Under the pieces are notes generated by a model, which was not told where the DNA came from, searched no databases, and saw only the letters and a list, made by a program, of their open reading frames with translations. 64,000 bases of DNA, taken from Sulfurimonas aquatica (GTDB lineage Bacteria > Campylobacterota > Campylobacteria > Campylobacterales > Sulfurimonadaceae). Numbering within the stretch: position 1 is the first letter of the stretch; each line of letters begins with the position of its first letter. This document shows positions 15,257-24,811 of the stretch, piece by piece. The position numbers and the translations under genes were made by a program. The stretch spans positions 1,612,001 through 1,676,000 of the forward strand of contig NZ_CP046072.1 in NCBI RefSeq assembly GCF_017357825.1, written 5' to 3'.

Positions 15257-16473
15257 TGTTCTCTCTAGCGATTAAGAACATCCTCTTTTATAGAAGTCGC
15301 TCGATCACTACGATTATACTAACCTTTATCTCTGCCCTACTCTTTATAGTCTATGTCTCTATGATGGATGGCTCACACGACTCTATGCTTAAAAACGCTC
15401 TTAAAGTCTATACTGGCCCTATAGAGATATATAAAAAGGGTTACCGCGACATAGGAGGAAATGAGTATCTTATTCGTGACGTCAACGCCATTACTCAAAA
15501 GCTCTCTCGCATAGAGGGTATAAAGTCCTACACTTCGCGTTATGAGACCTATGCTCTGCTCTCGTCCAAAGAGTATTCAACAGCTTCTATGATAGCGGGC
15601 GTAACGCCAGAAGATGAAAAATCTATGAGTCAGTTAGAAGTCGCTCTCACAGAGGGTAAGTTTTTAACGGAAGATGATGCTAACTGCATATATGCTGGAG
15701 AGGGAGTGGTAAAAAAGCTTCATATTAAACTAGGAGATGAAGTAAGCTTTATAGGCTCTGCAAGTGACAACTCTTTTGCCGCGGATATTTTCAGACTCTG
15801 TGGCATTTTTAAAACAGGCTCCTTTGAGTTTGACGCTTCAAGCGCCTTTGTAAGTAGAAGCTACTTTGACACCCTTACTTACTCGATGAATACCGCTTCA
15901 TATATAAACATACATGTTGAGAACTTAGAAAATGTAGACCTCATCAAAGAGGAAATATCCAAACTTCTTGATGACGACTTAGAGATACTTACATGGAAAG
16001 AGTTGATGAAGCCTATGGTTGAGGCCATGAAGGTAGATAGCATCTTTGGCTATATCTCCATCAGTCTCTTTTTTGTGGTTATCTTTTTCGTTATCATGAT
16101 ATTTTCATTTATAAACGTCAGTTCGCGAGTTAAGGAGTTTGGAGTGCTTCGCTCCATAGGACTAAGCAAGTCAAACGTCACACGACTACTCACTTATGAG
16201 ATGTTTATACTCTCCACTCTAGCCATTCTTATCGCCACTCCCATTGGAGCGTATATAGCTTACTACTTTAGTCTCTACCCTATTATTATAGAGGGAATGA
16301 GTGAGACATATAAGGAGTATGGCGTTATTTCAGACGAACTACCATTTAACTTTGACGTTTTTACCATAACTTGGAATGTTTTACTTATATACTCTCTTAA
16401 CTTCCTTAGTATTCTCTACCCAATACTCTATATAAACGCGTTTAACCCAATTGAGGCTACAAAACATGTATAG
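15256..16473 (+). CDS. ABC transporter permease, LolC/E-MacB type (first)
   Basis: 405 residues: N-terminal membrane segment (about 12-32), a large periplasmic domain (MacB-PCD-like), and three C-terminal membrane segments starting near 265 with the FtsX-domain motif REFGVLRSIGLSKSNV (written here as VKEFGVLRSIGLSK). This fold extracts or pushes substrates at the inner membrane surface using ATP. It forms a pair with the next permease and the ATPase at 17674. Confidence 0.88.
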   Translation: MFSLAIKNILFYRSRSITTIILTFISALLFIVYVSMMDGSHDSMLKNALKVYTGPIEIYKKGYRDIGGNEYLIRDVNAITQKLSRIEGIKSYTSRYETYALLSSKEYSTASMIAGVTPEDEKSMSQLEVALTEGKFLTEDDANCIYAGEGVVKKLHIKLGDEVSFIGSASDNSFAADIFRLCGIFKTGSFEFDASSAFVSRSYFDTLTYSMNTASYINIHVENLENVDLIKEEISKLLDDDLEILTWKELMKPMVEAMKVDSIFGYISISLFFVVIFFVIMIFSFINVSSRVKEFGVLRSIGLSKSNVTRLLTYEMFILSTLAILIATPIGAYIAYYFSLYPIIIEGMSETYKEYGVISDELPFNFDVFTITWNVLLIYSLNFLSILYPILYINAFNPIEATKHV

Positions 16474-17677
16474 TCTTATATTTAAACTAGCGTTTAGCAA
16501 TGCCTTTTTGCGTTTAAACAGAACCATCTTGCTTATTCTTATGATTAGTGTGAGTATGAGTATGATGATAAGCATTCAGGGTTTATATGACGGGATGACT
16601 CTCTCACTCATAGATAAGAGCAAACGAAGCGACTCTGGGGAAATAAGCGTCTATGGCAATGGTTATAGACTCGATAAAAGTCTAAGTAATAATATCCATG
16701 GGTATCAGCAGTTAAAAAACGAACTTCAAGATATGGAAGACATAAAACGTCTTGCGTTTAGACTCAAAGCGGATGGACTTATATCTACTGCTAGAAAATC
16801 CTCTTTTGCCACTATGATAGGCATAGACTTAAAAGAAGAGGAGAAGTTTGGCAAGTTTAGTGAGTTTTTAGTTGAGGGGGAACTCTCACTTGGTAAACGC
16901 GACATATTGCTTTCAAAAGAAGTAGCTAAAAACCTCAAAGTAAAAGTCGGCTCAAAGATAATATTTTCCACACAAGACAGCAGTGGTGAGATTAACGCCA
17001 TGGCTCTTAAAGTCAAAGCTCTCATTACTACAAACAACATTGCACTAGATAGTTCAGCCATATACATAAATAGAGAGAGGCTGAGAAAGTTTCTCTCTCT
17101 TAGTAATGACATCATAACACAAGTAGCAATTCGAAGTGATTCAGAGACTCTAAAAGAACTCCTTACTCAAAAATACAACAAACTTGACGTAAAAAGCTTT
17201 TTAGAGCTCTATCCTATGATACAACAGATGCAAGATATGATGCTTATCTTTAACTCTATCACATTTGTTATAGTTATGAGTGTAGTTTTCATAGGCATCA
17301 TGGGAGTCATGTATGTCTCCATACTTGATAGAATACGAGAGTTTGGCATCATGAGAAGTATAGGTCTCTCATACAGACTCATTCGTCTGCAAATATTTTC
17401 AGAAGCCATTTTCTTAGGTTTGGCGGGTTATCTCTTTGGAGCGCTGTTTGGATTTGGAGCTCTTTATTACCTTCATAGTTTTGGTCTTGATTTGAGTGAG
17501 TTCTCTGATGGAATGGAGAGCTTTGGAATGAGTAGCGTTATATACGCTCAGATTAAAATAGACTATTTCAGTTCTACATTTATTGCGATACTTTTAGCAT
17601 CACTCATAAGTGTTCTTCCAGCACGTAAAAAGATAAAAACTATGAATAGCATCGAAGTTACAAAGGTTGAGACATGA
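16466..17677 (+). CDS. ABC transporter permease, LolC/E-MacB type (second)
   Basis: 403 residues with the same layout as the first permease: N-terminal membrane segment, periplasmic domain, and C-terminal segments with IREFGIMRSIGLSYRL. The ATG at 16466 overlaps the previous gene by eight bases and has GAGG nine bases upstream, so it is preferred to the TTG at 16451. Two different permeases plus one ATPase match the LolCDE layout rather than the MacB homodimer. Confidence 0.87.
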   Translation: MYSLIFKLAFSNAFLRLNRTILLILMISVSMSMMISIQGLYDGMTLSLIDKSKRSDSGEISVYGNGYRLDKSLSNNIHGYQQLKNELQDMEDIKRLAFRLKADGLISTARKSSFATMIGIDLKEEEKFGKFSEFLVEGELSLGKRDILLSKEVAKNLKVKVGSKIIFSTQDSSGEINAMALKVKALITTNNIALDSSAIYINRERLRKFLSLSNDIITQVAIRSDSETLKELLTQKYNKLDVKSFLELYPMIQQMQDMMLIFNSITFVIVMSVVFIGIMGVMYVSILDRIREFGIMRSIGLSYRLIRLQIFSEAIFLGLAGYLFGALFGFGALYYLHSFGLDLSEFSDGMESFGMSSVIYAQIKIDYFSSTFIAILLASLISVLPARKKIKTMNSIEVTKVET

Positions 17678-18345
17678 TAAGAGTGGAAAATTTAAACAAA
17701 TACTTTTTCAAAGGCGAAGAGCGTGAACTACATGCCCTTAAAGATATAAACCTCACAATCGCCAAAGGAGAGTACTCTCTCTTTACAGGACCTTCAGGGT
17801 GTGGAAAGACAACTCTTTTAAACGCCATTGGGGGCCTTGATAGCATTGACTCGGGAAAAGTTTATTTGAACGACATTGAGATAAGTCAGCTAAGCGAAGA
17901 TGAGAGAACTAAAATACGACTTGAAAAGATTGGCTTTGTTTTTCAAGCCTACAACCTCATTCCTGTTTTAAGCGTAGAAGAAAATATAGGGTTTATCATG
18001 AAACTTAGAGGCTTTAGTAACAAAGAGATAAACGCGAGGGTAAAAGAAGTAGCCTCTCTTTTAGAGATTGATACCAAACTTAAGTCCCTTCCAAACACTC
18101 TAAGTGGTGGACAACAACAGCGCGTGGCAGTCGCTCGTGCAGTCGCAGCTAAGCCCGAACTCATTTTGGCAGATGAGCCAACAGCAAACCTAGACTCTAA
18201 AAACTCCGAGTCTTTGATGAATATGATGCGTTCACTCAATGAAAAAGAGGGTGTTAGCATTATATTTGCCTCACATGATGAGTACGTACTTAGTAGCGTT
18301 GATAGAGTTATAAAACTAAACGATGGTGAAATTATTGAAAGTTAA
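17674..18345 (+). CDS. ABC transporter ATPase, LolD type
   Basis: 223-residue ATPase with Walker A GPSGCGKT (39-46), Q-loop VFQAYNLIP, signature LSGGQQQR (143-150), Walker B LILADEPT and a switch histidine in FASHDEYV. The sequence around AYNLIPVLSVEENI is typical of the LolD/MacB/FtsE family. It overlaps the preceding permease by four bases and powers the two permeases. Confidence 0.92.
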   Translation: MIRVENLNKYFFKGEERELHALKDINLTIAKGEYSLFTGPSGCGKTTLLNAIGGLDSIDSGKVYLNDIEISQLSEDERTKIRLEKIGFVFQAYNLIPVLSVEENIGFIMKLRGFSNKEINARVKEVASLLEIDTKLKSLPNTLSGGQQQRVAVARAVAAKPELILADEPTANLDSKNSESLMNMMRSLNEKEGVSIIFASHDEYVLSSVDRVIKLNDGEIIES

Positions 18346-19426
18346 ACTATTTATATCGCTTCTTTTACTTCTTCTTGGGACTTCTTTTTTAAACGCAGAT
18401 ACTCAAACAAGATTTGAAAACTCTAACTTCACTCTAAGCGACACTCAAGAACACTATAACTACAATAGATCGCGTTTGAGAGTAGACTATCAACAAGAGA
18501 ACTATTTTGCCACGCTCATTGGCGACGTACTAAACTACTACGGTATTGATAGCCCACTCATAGCTGTAGCAGATACTCCTCTTGCTATAAAGAGTAGACA
18601 AAAAGAGTATGAAAATGGCTCTTTATATGCCAAAGTTCACCGTCTTTATGGTGGTTATGAAGATGAAGACAACCGTATAGTTTTAGGTCTACAAAACATT
18701 ACTATGGGAGTAGGCAGACTCTGGAATCCTACAAATATATTTAACCCAAGATACACTTACGCTCTTGAGCCAGATGAAACTCTTCCCGTATTAGCCCTAA
18801 GCTATACAAGACACCTCTCTTCTACATCTGACATAAGCCTAATTGCGAGTCAAAAAAATGATTTAACATACAAATATGCACTGCGTTATAAATCTTTTAC
18901 CGAGTATGGAGACATAGCGTTTAACACCATTCTATCCGAACAGACTACAATGCTAGGCTACGAGCTAGAGTCAAACTTAGCAGACACCGGCATAGAGGTT
19001 AGAAGTGAAGGCGCTTACGTAAACGCGAAAATCAAACAGATTAGTTCTTCAGAAGAAAGAGAGCTCTATCAAGCCATACTTGGAGCTGACTATGGCTTTG
19101 TTAATGGTCTTAACCTTACCCTAGAAGCACTCTACTCATCTAATGCATTTAACCAAAGAGAGATACTTCTAAACAGTGACTCAGAGATTTTTAGCAACTT
19201 AAGCGACTCGCAGTTATATGTTGGTGGTGTGCTCTCTTATCCGCTAAATATCTTTTTAAATCTCTCTGTGAGTTATATAGAGAGTTTTATAACGCATAAG
19301 TCTCACTTCGTCTCACCTAACGTCACTTATACACTCAACGACTTCAACTCTTTTTCTCTTGGAGCGCTAATTCAAGATGGAGATGCTAAAAATATTTTAT
19401 ACTTTAACTACACTCTCTCATTTTAA
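18323..19426 (+). CDS. Outer-membrane beta-barrel protein of the LolA/ABC operon
   Basis: 367 residues with a signal peptide (KVKLFISLLLLLLGTSFLNA), alternating beta-strand pattern, and a C-terminal aromatic residue (YFNYTLSF), as in outer-membrane barrels. The domain family is not recognised. The frame opens at ATG 18323, overlapping the ATPase gene by 23 bases; a TTG at 18335 with GGTGA five bases upstream is a plausible alternative start and keeps the signal peptide. As the last gene of the operon it is the likely outer-membrane end of the pathway, either acceptor of the cargo or the transported client. Confidence 0.7.
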   Translation: MVKLLKVKLFISLLLLLLGTSFLNADTQTRFENSNFTLSDTQEHYNYNRSRLRVDYQQENYFATLIGDVLNYYGIDSPLIAVADTPLAIKSRQKEYENGSLYAKVHRLYGGYEDEDNRIVLGLQNITMGVGRLWNPTNIFNPRYTYALEPDETLPVLALSYTRHLSSTSDISLIASQKNDLTYKYALRYKSFTEYGDIAFNTILSEQTTMLGYELESNLADTGIEVRSEGAYVNAKIKQISSSEERELYQAILGADYGFVNGLNLTLEALYSSNAFNQREILLNSDSEIFSNLSDSQLYVGGVLSYPLNIFLNLSVSYIESFITHKSHFVSPNVTYTLNDFNSFSLGALIQDGDAKNILYFNYTLSF

Positions 19427-19455
19427 GATATAAGTTTAAGTTAGTTAGTTAGTTT

Positions 19456-21765
19456 TTAGTTTTGTGCAAAATCCTCAAGATTTCTTAAAATCTTACTTAA
19501 CTCTAGTATACTTGAAGCATGATCCTCTCCATTGTCATTATGCACTCTCTCTTGAATATCTGTTGCAATCTTTGTTATCTCATCAAAACACATCGAACTA
19601 CTAGCACCCTTTAATTTATGAGCTAAAAGGAGTAGTGTTGTATTATTATTCTCACTCTGTGCTTTAAACATATCTTTTATAACTTGAGCCATGGTACTTA
19701 AAAACTTCTCAAACAGCTTCATTATAATGTCATCAGATAACTCTAAGACCACACTAGCTTTATCAAGACATTTTTGTATCTCATCATGTTCATTATACTT
19801 CGCATCTCTCTCTATAGTGTTTTGTATATCTTCTACATCTACATTAAACAGTTCATTAAGTAGAGTAAGAATATCTCTCGCATGAAATGGCTTTCCAATA
19901 TGTGAGTGCATGCCTATCTCTTTGTAGATAGCTATGTCATTTTCAAGTACGTTTGAAGTCATTGCAACAATAGGCGTACTGATATTTAATGAATCTTCTA
20001 AGATTTTTTTTGTAGCTTTTATTCCATCCATCTCAGGCATATTAATATCCATAAAGATAAGATCATATTTTCTCACTTTAGCCTCATTAAATACTTTCTC
20101 TCCATTATCTACAATAGTAGTTTGGATATCTACTTTATTTAATATTTCATAGAGTAACATTTGATTGACTTCATTATCCTCAGCTATTAAAACATTAATA
20201 CCTGTAAATCTCATCAGCTCGTTTGATAGACTTTCTTCTACTTTAATGTGTTCAAAAATAATATTATAAAGAGTACTAGGACACTCTTGAAATGAGTTTA
20301 TATACTTTAAATTTGAGTAATTAGATAGATTTTCATAGTAAGCATCAATACATATAATAAAATAACTCTCATCATTTAATGATTTATAGAGTGCGTTAGC
20401 TTCTTGAGCATTAAAAAGTATAATAATTCGAGACTCTTTATTCAAGTCGTTCTTATCTTTTAGTGTATGTGTATGAACATTAAACTTACTTAAGTATGTA
20501 GTAACCATATCACTATATTCACTATCATAAATTACTTGAATGAAACTATCTTGTAAGCTCGTTTGTAATGTGGGTTGTTTTCCTATAGACTTATTTGCCC
20601 TAAGAACAAATGAAAACTCGCTTCCAAGATATTTTTCACTCTTAAGCTCTATCTTAGCACCCATAAGTTTTACAAGTGAAGCGCTAATGCTCAGACCTAA
20701 ACCTGTACCACCAAACTTACGTGTTGTGGAGTTATCTTCTTGAGAAAATGCTTCAAATATCTTCTCTTGGCGCTCTTTAGAGATACCAACTCCATTATCT
20801 TTTACTGAAAACCGGATTGTCTGAACTCTATTACTTGATTTCATCAAGCTAGCTTTTATTGTTATTTTACCGCCCTCTTGAGTAAACTTTATGGCGTTAT
20901 TGACAAGGTTTGATATTACCTGTTTTAGGTGATATCCATCCATAACTAAGTACTCATATATCTCTAAATCTATATCTAATATAAATGAGATATTTTTCTT
21001 TTTAGTCACTGGAGTAAAGTTCATATAAAGATGTTGCATCTCTTGAAATAGATTTACATCCGTAAGTTCTATCTCTAACTTTTTATTTTCAATTTTTGAG
21101 AAATCTAATATTTTATTAACAACGTCCAAAAGCATCTCAGCAGATTTTTTGATAATATCTACATAACCATGCTGCTTAGAGTTAAGTTTACACCCTTCAA
21201 GTAACTCAGTAAAGCCTATTATCCCATTCATTGGTGTTCTAATTTCATGCGACATATTTGCTATAAAATTTGACTTAGCTACTATCGCCTCTTCAGCAAC
21301 TATTCTCGCCTTTTCAAAATTTGTAATATCTGTTAGTGTTGAAATATATAGACCTTGAGTGCTATCTACAGACATCTTTTTTGTGTTTACATTAAAGGTT
21401 AAAACTTCACTCTTTTTATCTAGCATATATACTTGCTGTGTAAGATTCTCACTCCCTACAAAAAAATCATCTAAGTGACACTCATCATCACAGCCTATAC
21501 TTTTTCCACTACTATCTACATACATATCACATATGCAATCATACTTAGATAAGAACTCTTCCATATCTCTAAAATCAAAAGTCTCAAAGAATTTTTTATT
21601 TAGATATTCTACCTGTCCATTTTTTTGGATTAAAGCAACGATGCTCTCTAAATTATCAAGTATATTGTACAAATACTCAGCCATAGCTGTTGGGTCTTTT
21701 GTATCTATTTGTATATGAGCATTATTCTTTTCATCTGCATTATATGTATCAGTTACATTTTTCAT
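19456..21765 (-). CDS. Hybrid sensor kinase PAS-HisKA-HATPase-REC-Hpt
   Basis: Soluble 769-residue phosphorelay protein. The PAS domain (about 35-150) contains CIC and GCDDEC cysteine clusters. Kinase core: H173 in NMSHEIRTPMNG, N-box NLVNNAIKF, G-boxes VKDNGVGI and GGTGLGLSI. A loosely conserved stretch is followed by a receiver (LIAEDNEVNQ, DLIFMDINMPEMDG, IGKPFH) and a C-terminal Hpt domain with AHKLKGASSS. No membrane segment is seen, so the signal is internal. The ATG lies after a weak GGAG. It stands alone, convergent with the ABC operon, so its final output partner is elsewhere. Confidence 0.92.
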   Translation of the reverse strand: MKNVTDTYNADEKNNAHIQIDTKDPTAMAEYLYNILDNLESIVALIQKNGQVEYLNKKFFETFDFRDMEEFLSKYDCICDMYVDSSGKSIGCDDECHLDDFFVGSENLTQQVYMLDKKSEVLTFNVNTKKMSVDSTQGLYISTLTDITNFEKARIVAEEAIVAKSNFIANMSHEIRTPMNGIIGFTELLEGCKLNSKQHGYVDIIKKSAEMLLDVVNKILDFSKIENKKLEIELTDVNLFQEMQHLYMNFTPVTKKKNISFILDIDLEIYEYLVMDGYHLKQVISNLVNNAIKFTQEGGKITIKASLMKSSNRVQTIRFSVKDNGVGISKERQEKIFEAFSQEDNSTTRKFGGTGLGLSISASLVKLMGAKIELKSEKYLGSEFSFVLRANKSIGKQPTLQTSLQDSFIQVIYDSEYSDMVTTYLSKFNVHTHTLKDKNDLNKESRIIILFNAQEANALYKSLNDESYFIICIDAYYENLSNYSNLKYINSFQECPSTLYNIIFEHIKVEESLSNELMRFTGINVLIAEDNEVNQMLLYEILNKVDIQTTIVDNGEKVFNEAKVRKYDLIFMDINMPEMDGIKATKKILEDSLNISTPIVAMTSNVLENDIAIYKEIGMHSHIGKPFHARDILTLLNELFNVDVEDIQNTIERDAKYNEHDEIQKCLDKASVVLELSDDIIMKLFEKFLSTMAQVIKDMFKAQSENNNTTLLLLAHKLKGASSSMCFDEITKIATDIQERVHNDNGEDHASSILELSKILRNLEDFAQN

Positions 21766-21963
21766 GCTAAAGATTACTCCGTAATATTATTTTTTAACAA
21801 ATTTCATACTTTATTGTCTATAATATTATCCTTGTTAATATAAAATGATGCTTTGATGAGTAGTAATACTTTTATAAAGATTAGTTATATATGCTTGAAT
21901 CTATTGCAGGAAAGGTAGAGAGGGGGATAAAGATGTAGAGAGCTTTAATGACATATGTGATTA

Positions 21964-22836
21964 TTATGAGATATTATCCTCACTCATCTCATTTTTATTC
22001 TCTCCACAGCAGACTACTCTATTACGACCTTCGTTTTTAGCTATGTAGAGTGCATTGTCCGCACACTTTATAACCTCATGAGCTTCTTTAAAATCACTTG
22101 AACACTCAGCAACCCCGATACTCACAGTAATATGCAAGTCAGAAACATTGCTATGCTTTTGAGAGTCTACAATATTCATTTTCTCTATAAATTGACGTAA
22201 ACGCTCTGCTAAGTTAGTAGAAGCCTCTTCGCTAGTTGATGGACAGACAACAACAAGTTCCTCTCCACCATAACGTGCAACACAGTCACCATCTCTTACA
22301 TAGTTCTTTATACCTTGACCTAACGTTCTTAAAACCTCATCACCAATGTCGTGACCATAATTATCATTTATCTTTTTAAAGTGGTCCACATCAATCATAA
22401 GTACAGAAAATGGTACTCCAAAGTGTTCAAACTTTGCAAACTCCTCTTTTACTCTCTCGTCCAAATGGCGACGATTTCGGATATTCATCAGTGAATCTGT
22501 ACTATTTTCATACTCAAGTACATCTATGCGTCTTATGTCTCTTGTTGTCTCAAGAGAGAGCATTGATATCATCAGAACAAAGATAGCTCCACCAAGCAGT
22601 AAGGTTGAAACAACTGTCTCACTAGCAAAGCCATCACCAAATCTATGTTGATATATTACATGAAGATAACCACCAATAAACAAGATGATAACTAGGCTTA
22701 AAATCTTCCACTTTCTTAAAACTTGACCCTCAGGTAGTTCTAAAATAATTTTTCTCACAGATATAAGAGCTGTCATAATAAGGAGTAGTCCTATAATGTC
22801 AAAGTTTTGCACTAGCATCTGGAGTGTTTCTTGCAT
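21964..22836 (-). CDS. Membrane diguanylate cyclase (GGDEF)
   Basis: Makes cyclic-di-GMP from GTP. Three hydrophobic segments at about 13-28, 46-62 and 76-96 are followed by a GGDEF domain (about 115-280) with NIRNRRHLD, MIDVDHFKKINDNYGHDIGD and active site YGGEEL. The product-inhibition I-site RDGD lies five residues before GGEEL, so feedback control looks intact. TTGGAAT precedes the ATG. It is divergent from modA, with its own TATAAT. Confidence 0.92.
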   Translation of the reverse strand: MQETLQMLVQNFDIIGLLLIMTALISVRKIILELPEGQVLRKWKILSLVIILFIGGYLHVIYQHRFGDGFASETVVSTLLLGGAIFVLMISMLSLETTRDIRRIDVLEYENSTDSLMNIRNRRHLDERVKEEFAKFEHFGVPFSVLMIDVDHFKKINDNYGHDIGDEVLRTLGQGIKNYVRDGDCVARYGGEELVVVCPSTSEEASTNLAERLRQFIEKMNIVDSQKHSNVSDLHITVSIGVAECSSDFKEAHEVIKCADNALYIAKNEGRNRVVCCGENKNEMSEDNIS

Positions 22837-22866
22837 ATCTATTCCAATAATTTATTTAGTATAGAT

Positions 22867-22872
22867 ATTATA
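22867..22872 (-). promoter_or_regulatory. -10 box for the diguanylate cyclase gene
   Basis: TATAAT on the minus strand (GGGC-TATAAT), 30 bases before the ATG at 22836. Confidence 0.5.
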
Positions 22873-22981
22873 GCCCTTCCCTCTCTAAATGTAAATAGGG
22901 GATTTTTAAGGGGATTTTCACTAAAATCACTACTAAAGTTTAAATACTAGGCTTAAAAAAAAGTCTATTATATGGAAAAAA

Positions 22982-23731
22982 ATGCTCAAAAAAATACTTA
23001 TTTTATCTCTACTCTTACCTGTTTATCTTTTGAGTTCTACTATCAATATAGCCGTTGCTACAAACGTTAGCTATGCTATGGATGAGTTAAAAAAAGAGTT
23101 TCATAACTTATACCCAGATATCAATGTTAGAGTAACGCTAGGAAGCAGTGGAAAACTAACGCCACAGATAAAAAATGGAGCTCCTTATGATGTTTTTATG
23201 TCCGCAAATATGTCATATCCTAAATCACTTTACAAAGATAAGATTGCTATCACAAAACCTCGTATCTATGCTCAAGGTAGTCTCTCTTACCTAAGTGCAA
23301 AAAAACAAGACTTCTTTAAAGGAGTGCAACTCTTAAAAGATAAAAAAATAAAAAAAATAGCAATAGCAAATCCAAAAACAGCCCCTTATGGAAAAGCGGC
23401 ACTAGAAGCGTTAAAAAAGAGTGGCGTTTACAATCAGATAAAAAACAAACTCGTTTATGCCGAATCGGCTTCGCAGAGTCTTGCATACTCTATAAGTGCG
23501 GCAGATATTGGTTTTGTAGCTTCATCAGCACTCTATAGCCCCAAAATGAAAAAGTATAAAGAGGGTATTCACTGGAGTGATGTAAACGCTACTCTCTACA
23601 CACCTATAAACCAAGGCATAGTTTTACTCAAACATGCTAAAAGCAACAGAGAAGCTAAAATATTTTATGATTTTATTTTAAGCCCTACTGCAAAAAAGAT
23701 CCTACTTAAATTTGGATATAAAGTTTTATGA
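22982..23731 (+). CDS. modA: Molybdate ABC transporter, periplasmic binding protein
   Basis: Binds molybdate (possibly tungstate) in the periplasm. Signal peptide about 1-18, then the ModA pattern AVATNVSYAMDEL, LGSSGKLTPQI with the oxyanion-binding serines, GAPYDVFMSAN, and TAPYGKAALEAL. 249 residues is normal. The ATG is only a few bases after a TATTAT box, so the leader would be very short. The stop overlaps the next gene by four bases. Confidence 0.92.
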   Translation: MLKKILILSLLLPVYLLSSTINIAVATNVSYAMDELKKEFHNLYPDINVRVTLGSSGKLTPQIKNGAPYDVFMSANMSYPKSLYKDKIAITKPRIYAQGSLSYLSAKKQDFFKGVQLLKDKKIKKIAIANPKTAPYGKAALEALKKSGVYNQIKNKLVYAESASQSLAYSISAADIGFVASSALYSPKMKKYKEGIHWSDVNATLYTPINQGIVLLKHAKSNREAKIFYDFILSPTAKKILLKFGYKVL

Positions 23732-24129
23732 ACCAGCTTATAGCTAGAGTCTCAGAGATACTTCACTGTGATACTCTGCATATAGTAAAGTTTAGCTACA
23801 ACTCACAAACGCTTACAATGATGAGTCTAGAGTTAAACGCCAAAGTAAAAGTGGGCACAAAGGTAAAACTAGCCCTTAAACCTTTTAATATCGCACTAGC
23901 TAAAGAGTTGAGTGGGGATTTGAGTTTTTCAAACCAGTTAAACGCCACTATAAAGCAGTGTGAAAATGGAGTACTCCTTTGTAGCGTTATGTTAGACTTT
24001 TTTGGTTCTACACTAGAAGCCATCACTACGCTTTCAGCTTCAAAGAGTATGAATCTTCAAGTGGGTGACACTTTAAAGGTGCTTATTCATGCTAGTGATC
24101 TCTCTATAAGTGAGATTTTAGATGATTGA
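23728..24129 (+). CDS. TOBE/Mop-domain molybdate-binding protein
   Basis: 133 residues made of two TOBE (Mop-like) repeats (about 3-62 and 67-130), with no DNA-binding part, so it resembles the C-terminal half of ModE or a molbindin. Such proteins store or buffer molybdate. The same gene position, between modA and modB, is known in Campylobacter. It overlaps modA by four bases and modB by eight. Confidence 0.8.
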   Translation: MNQLIARVSEILHCDTLHIVKFSYNSQTLTMMSLELNAKVKVGTKVKLALKPFNIALAKELSGDLSFSNQLNATIKQCENGVLLCSVMLDFFGSTLEAITTLSASKSMNLQVGDTLKVLIHASDLSISEILDD

Positions 24130-24811
24130 TACGCTTTTAGCATTGGAGTTTGAGCCTTTTTTACTCTCTTTTAAATTAGCAGCACTTACAACACTCATAC
24201 TTTTTACTATAAGTTTACCCCTAGCTTGGTACCTCTCGCAGACTACTTCAAAAGTTAAACCCATACTAGAGGCACTTACCGCACTGCCAATAGTCTTACC
24301 TCCATCAGTATTAGGTTTTTATATACTTGTAGCACTTTCGCAAAACTCTCCTCTTGGTGCTTTTTTTGAAGAAGTTTTTGGCGTTAGACTTGTTTTTAAC
24401 TTTACAGGTCTAGTCATTGCGAGTTGTTTTTATAGTCTGCCTTTTATGGTCCAACCGCTTCAGAGTGGATTTGAGTCTATAAACAAGAATATCTTAGAGG
24501 CGAGTTATATCGCTAAAAAAAGCCAACTTCAAACTATTTTTAGAGTAGCCCTGCCAAATATTAAACCTTCGATAATGACTGCGTTTATAATTACATTTGC
24601 TCATACCGTTGGAGAGTTTGGCGTAGTTCTCATGGTAGGTGGAAGCATTCCAGGAGAGACAAAGGTTGCTTCAGTTGCCATCTATGAGATGGTCGAGATG
24701 ATGGACTACAGTAGTGCCCATATATATAGTGCACTTATGGTGCTCATGAGCTTTTTAGTACTACTAAGTGTATATATATTTAATGCTAAACAAAAAAAGA
24801 ACTTTTTATAA
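24122..24811 (+). CDS. modB: Molybdate ABC transporter permease
   Basis: 229 residues with about five membrane segments, the family stretch [16 protein letters not shown] and the EAA loop [24 protein letters not shown] that contacts Mod[15 protein letters not shown] is characteristic of ModB. Overlapping ends on both sides show co-translation with its neighbours. Confidence 0.93.
   Translation: MIDTLLALEFEPFLLSFKLAALTTLILFTISLPLAWYLSQTTSKVKPILEALTALPIVLPPSVLGFYILVALSQNSPLGAFFEEVFGVRLVFNFTGLVIASCFYSLPFMVQPLQSGFESINKNILEASYIAKKSQLQTIFRVALPNIKPSIMTAFIITFAHTVGEFGVVLMVGGSIPGETKVASVAIYEMVEMMDYSSAHIYSALMVLMSFLVLLSVYIFNAKQKKNFL

Noticed and set aside
19439-19454. Four AGTT tetranucleotide repeats between convergent genes, considered as a phase-variable tract
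   Set aside because: Only four units, and it lies outside any coding region or promoter, ending just before a stop codon, so slippage would have no evident effect.
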